A stretch of 9,081 nucleotides of DNA, taken from assembly GCA_024643585.1 (NCBI GenBank), contig JAHEMP010000077.1, positions 1 through 9,081 of the forward strand, given 5' to 3'. The translations under genes were made by a program, and so were the position numbers. Each line of letters begins with the position of its first letter. The first letter of the stretch is position 1. Positions 6,974 to 9,081 of the stretch are shown here, one piece after another. The stretch is from Crocinitomicaceae bacterium. GTDB lineage: Bacteria; Bacteroidota; Bacteroidia; Flavobacteriales_D; Crocinitomicaceae. Under the pieces are notes generated by a model. The model was not told where the DNA came from and ran no database searches. It was given only the letters and a program-made list of their open reading frames with translations.

Positions 6974-8221
6974 TTAGTAACCACTTCCATCATTTATCCA
7001 ACCATTTTCCCATTTTAACATAGCAGATTGCCATATCTCTCGGTAATTCATGCTTCTTTCAAGAACATAGTCGTTTTTATGCAATCTTTTTGGATTTCTT
7101 TCAAAAATAAATTGACGAGTTTGAACGTCGGCAAATCCATAAATCCATATTTCTCCTCGCACGTCATTCTGTATCAAGTCAGGTTTGCCATAAAGTATAT
7201 GCATCATACCCCGGTCTGTTTTCCATCCAATTTTGAAGCTACTATAAACCAAATTAGCATAGTCCACTCTATTGTTGAATTCTCTTATTAATTTCTCAGC
7301 CCTAACTGGATCGTTGTTGGAGGCTTTTGCCCAGTATTTGGTCCAAGTATTAATAGAAACCTCTTTGTTGTCAGGACCTACCAGATAAATCAAAGGGTCA
7401 ATGGAATAGTTATCACGTCTGTGTTGAACAGTAAATTCAAAATATCCGTTTACATCTATATCTCCTGCCGTTATATTTGGCACTATTCTGCAATAGGATT
7501 CTGTTTTTAATTCATTGATTCTATTTTGAATCTCATTTTTTGTCCCAACGAATTCATTAATTACATTCGGCTTTTCATTTTCATCAATACTAGAAATAGA
7601 ATACATTAATTCAGCTGGCGAGAAGACATTTTGATATATTTCCAGTTTCAAATCCTCCTCAAGTTCCTTGTTTACTTTTAATTCCGCTTTGCCTAAAGCA
7701 ATAAAACTTCTACCCGCATTACAATCACAATCATTATTCCATAAAGAAATATCTTCTGGAATAAAATCAAACTGGCGCTCTAAGAAATCCGAGTACTCTT
7801 GAAATACATGTTTATTTTGATCGATAATACTAATTTCATAAACAAGGTCTTTCCTTTCTGGCAATTGAAAAACGAAACTATCAACTATTCTTTTGCTTTC
7901 GATTGTAAGCGTATCTCTAGACTGCTCCAACAATATCGGTTTGCCCAACTTATCCTCTTTAATGGTTAATTCAATTGTCAAGGATTTAGACCAGTTACCC
8001 GATGAGTCTCTTATGGATAGAAAATCTTCTGGTTCAACTGAGTAATACAATTTACATTCAGAACCTGAATATTGAAAAAACTGATATTTTAAGGGTAAAT
8101 TTTCAACTGGTTTAGGCTTTACTTCTTTTACTTCCAGCAACTTGGAATAACCTGCTTCCTTTGTTGATGAGCAGGCGTAAACAAATAAAATGAGAAAAAA
8201 AATACTAATCCTCATCCTCAT
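6974..8221 (-). CDS. GWxTD domain-containing lipoprotein
   Basis: The 415-residue product has a lipoprotein signal (MRMRISIFFLILFVYAC, lipobox Cys at 17) and should be lipid-anchored in the periplasm-facing envelope. The C-terminal third is a GWxTD domain: GWKTDRG at 332-338, then MMHILYGKPD and EIWIYGFADVQTRQFIFER, continuing to NYREIWQSAMLKWENGWIND. This family is common in Bacteroidota and, to my knowledge, of unknown function. The middle (about 40-290) is a beta-rich region without a recognised family and contains a CxC pair (Cys 165 and 167) that could form a disulfide or bind metal. Two ATGs are possible, 8221 and 8215, two residues apart, and both leave a usable signal. The first is favoured by GGAGG six bases upstream. 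Its start overlaps the end of rmuC by 17 bases, so the two are probably cotranscribed. Confidence 0.88.
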   Translation of the reverse strand: MRMRISIFFLILFVYACSSTKEAGYSKLLEVKEVKPKPVENLPLKYQFFQYSGSECKLYYSVEPEDFLSIRDSSGNWSKSLTIELTIKEDKLGKPILLEQSRDTLTIESKRIVDSFVFQLPERKDLVYEISIIDQNKHVFQEYSDFLERQFDFIPEDISLWNNDCDCNAGRSFIALGKAELKVNKELEEDLKLEIYQNVFSPAELMYSISSIDENEKPNVINEFVGTKNEIQNRINELKTESYCRIVPNITAGDIDVNGYFEFTVQHRRDNYSIDPLIYLVGPDNKEVSINTWTKYWAKASNNDPVRAEKLIREFNNRVDYANLVYSSFKIGWKTDRGMMHILYGKPDLIQNDVRGEIWIYGFADVQTRQFIFERNPKRLHKNDYVLERSMNYREIWQSAMLKWENGWINDGSGY

Positions 8222-9081
8222 TAATCTCCTCCAAATAATTTGCGTTGTCTAATTTCTTTTTGGTCTTTACACCCAGCTTTTTCAATTTTTCAGCTGAAAC
8301 CAATAGATTTCCATTTCCCGTCTTTAGTTTGTTCATTGCTTTTTCATAAGCATCCGTTGCTTCCAATTGCTTTTTGCCGATTTTTTCCAGGTCATCCACA
8401 AAAGAGGCAAATTTGTCATATAATCTTCCTGCTTGCTCAGCAATCGCTACAGCATTTTTGTTGGTTCTCTCGTGTTTCCATATCGAGTCAACCGTTTTTA
8501 GCGTTGCTAATAAAGTGGAAGGTGTGACCAGAACAATTTTTTGTTTCATTGCCAATTCATACAATTCGGGTTCTTCTTTTACAGCAAGTGCAAAGGAAGA
8601 TTCCAAAGGAATAAACAACAATACAAATTCAGGAGAATTCACATCCGTCAAATGCGAATAATCTTTTTCTCCCAATTGCTTGATGTGCGTTTTCAAAGAA
8701 AGCAAATGGTCTTTTAACGCCTCTTTTTTCAACTGAACATCGTCTTCATTAATGTACCTTTCAAAAGCGCGAAGCGAGACCTTTGAATCTATAATTATCT
8801 TTTTGTTTTCAGGTAATTGAATAACCACATCAGGTCTTTGAAGATTACCTTGGTCGTCGCGAAACGAAGTTTGTGTTTCGTATTCTTGTCCTTTTATGAG
8901 TCCTGAAGATTCCAAAATTCTTTCCAGGGCCATTTCACCCCAATCACCTTGCACTTTGTTCTCTCCTCTCAACGCATCGACTAAGTTTTGAGCTGTATTT
9001 TTCATTTTGTCGTGTTGCTCCGACAGAGTTTTTACCACAGCAGACATATTTGAATATTGTTCTATATCTTTCTTATGGTTT
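8205..9081 (-). CDS. rmuC: RmuC-family DNA recombination protein, 5' end beyond the window
   Basis: RmuC is a predicted nuclease-fold protein; in E. coli it was linked to limiting inversion at short inverted repeats. The reading frame stays open to the right edge, encoding NHKKDIEQYSN before the Met at 9047, so that Met is internal and the gene is partial. There are 291 residues visible; family members usually exceed 400, so the N-terminal coiled-coil part lies outside. Numbered from the Met at 9047, the core shows GDWGEMALERILESSGL (34-50), RPD (71-73) with IDSK (86-89) forming a PD-(D/E)xK-like site, VLLFIPLE (142-149) and LVTPSTLLATLKTV (173-186), then the conserved NKNAVAIAEQAGRLYDK (197-212). 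The end is lysine-rich, then acidic (EEINEDED). The last 17 bases overlap the GWxTD lipoprotein start. Confidence 0.93.
   Translation of the reverse strand, partial: NHKKDIEQYSNMSAVVKTLSEQHDKMKNTAQNLVDALRGENKVQGDWGEMALERILESSGLIKGQEYETQTSFRDDQGNLQRPDVVIQLPENKKIIIDSKVSLRAFERYINEDDVQLKKEALKDHLLSLKTHIKQLGEKDYSHLTDVNSPEFVLLFIPLESSFALAVKEEPELYELAMKQKIVLVTPSTLLATLKTVDSIWKHERTNKNAVAIAEQAGRLYDKFASFVDDLEKIGKKQLEATDAYEKAMNKLKTGNGNLLVSAEKLKKLGVKTKKKLDNANYLEEINEDED
8222..8232 (-). promoter_or_regulatory. Shine-Dalgarno-like site inside rmuC for the GWxTD gene
   Basis: On the - strand GGAGG (8232-8228) is followed by six bases (AGATTA) and the ATG at 8221. This is textbook ribosome-binding-site spacing and unusual in a phylum that rarely uses such sites. 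The same bases encode Glu-Glu-Ile near the RmuC C-terminus, so the match could be coincidental. If real it favours the first of the two ATGs. Confidence 0.35.

Noticed and set aside
8240..8661. Two overlapping + strand frames of 95 residues opposite rmuC
   Set aside because: Both are antisense to conserved RmuC motifs and resemble nothing known.
9045..9047. ATG at 9047 as the start of rmuC
   Set aside because: The frame continues without a stop to the window edge and the family is much longer at its N-terminus, so this Met is internal.
1..9081. CRISPR arrays, insertion sequences, tRNA/rRNA genes, phage or defence genes
   Set aside because: No regularly spaced repeats, transposase motifs, cloverleaf-like sequence or toxin/nuclease defence modules were seen; all long frames are assigned to ordinary families.

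Overview
The window comes from an AT-rich member of the Bacteroidota, most likely the Flavobacteriales. The evidence is the gene content: a GWxTD-domain lipoprotein, a carboxypeptidase-regulatory-like plus TonB-plug protein, a 360-residue ManC without an isomerase domain, and a SprT-like protein next to manC and mlaEF. Most starts lack Shine-Dalgarno sites, and one candidate promoter resembles the TTG / TAnnTTTG type used by this phylum. I cannot name a genus. The window is densely coded, with no non-coding stretch over about 150 bases and no tRNA, rRNA, CRISPR array, insertion sequence or phage gene that I can see.

Layout. Positions 3-2153 (+ strand) hold a concentrative nucleoside transporter (NupC/CNT). 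After a 129-base gap with a palindromic repeat cluster comes a short secreted protein with a carboxypeptidase-regulatory-like domain and a TonB-receptor plug but no beta-barrel. A strong hairpin at 2179-2212 separates it from a leftward block at 2210-5320. In transcription order that block is sprT-like metalloprotease, manC (overlapping sprT by 11 bases) and, 98 bases further on, a DUF389 membrane protein. A 148-base divergent intergenic region then leads into a rightward pair, mlaE (lipid ABC permease) and mlaF (ATPase), joined by a TAATG overlap. Three bases after mlaF, a leftward pair ends in the opposite orientation: rmuC (cut by the right window edge) followed by a GWxTD lipoprotein whose start overlaps the end of rmuC by 17 bases.

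Functions. MlaEF is the inner-membrane motor of an MCE-type phospholipid transport system, but no MCE (MlaD) subunit is present here. ManC makes GDP-mannose for surface glycans. SprT-like and RmuC are linked by family knowledge to DNA-protein or DNA-structure maintenance. NupC takes up nucleosides. DUF389 and GWxTD proteins are widespread but poorly characterised.

Overall this looks like ordinary chromosomal housekeeping sequence. I found no convincing new multi-gene system. The items most worth a second look are the barrel-less plug protein, the palindromic ACGAATT cluster, the MlaEF pair without MlaD, and the unusual rmuC/GWxTD and mlaF/GWxTD junctions.
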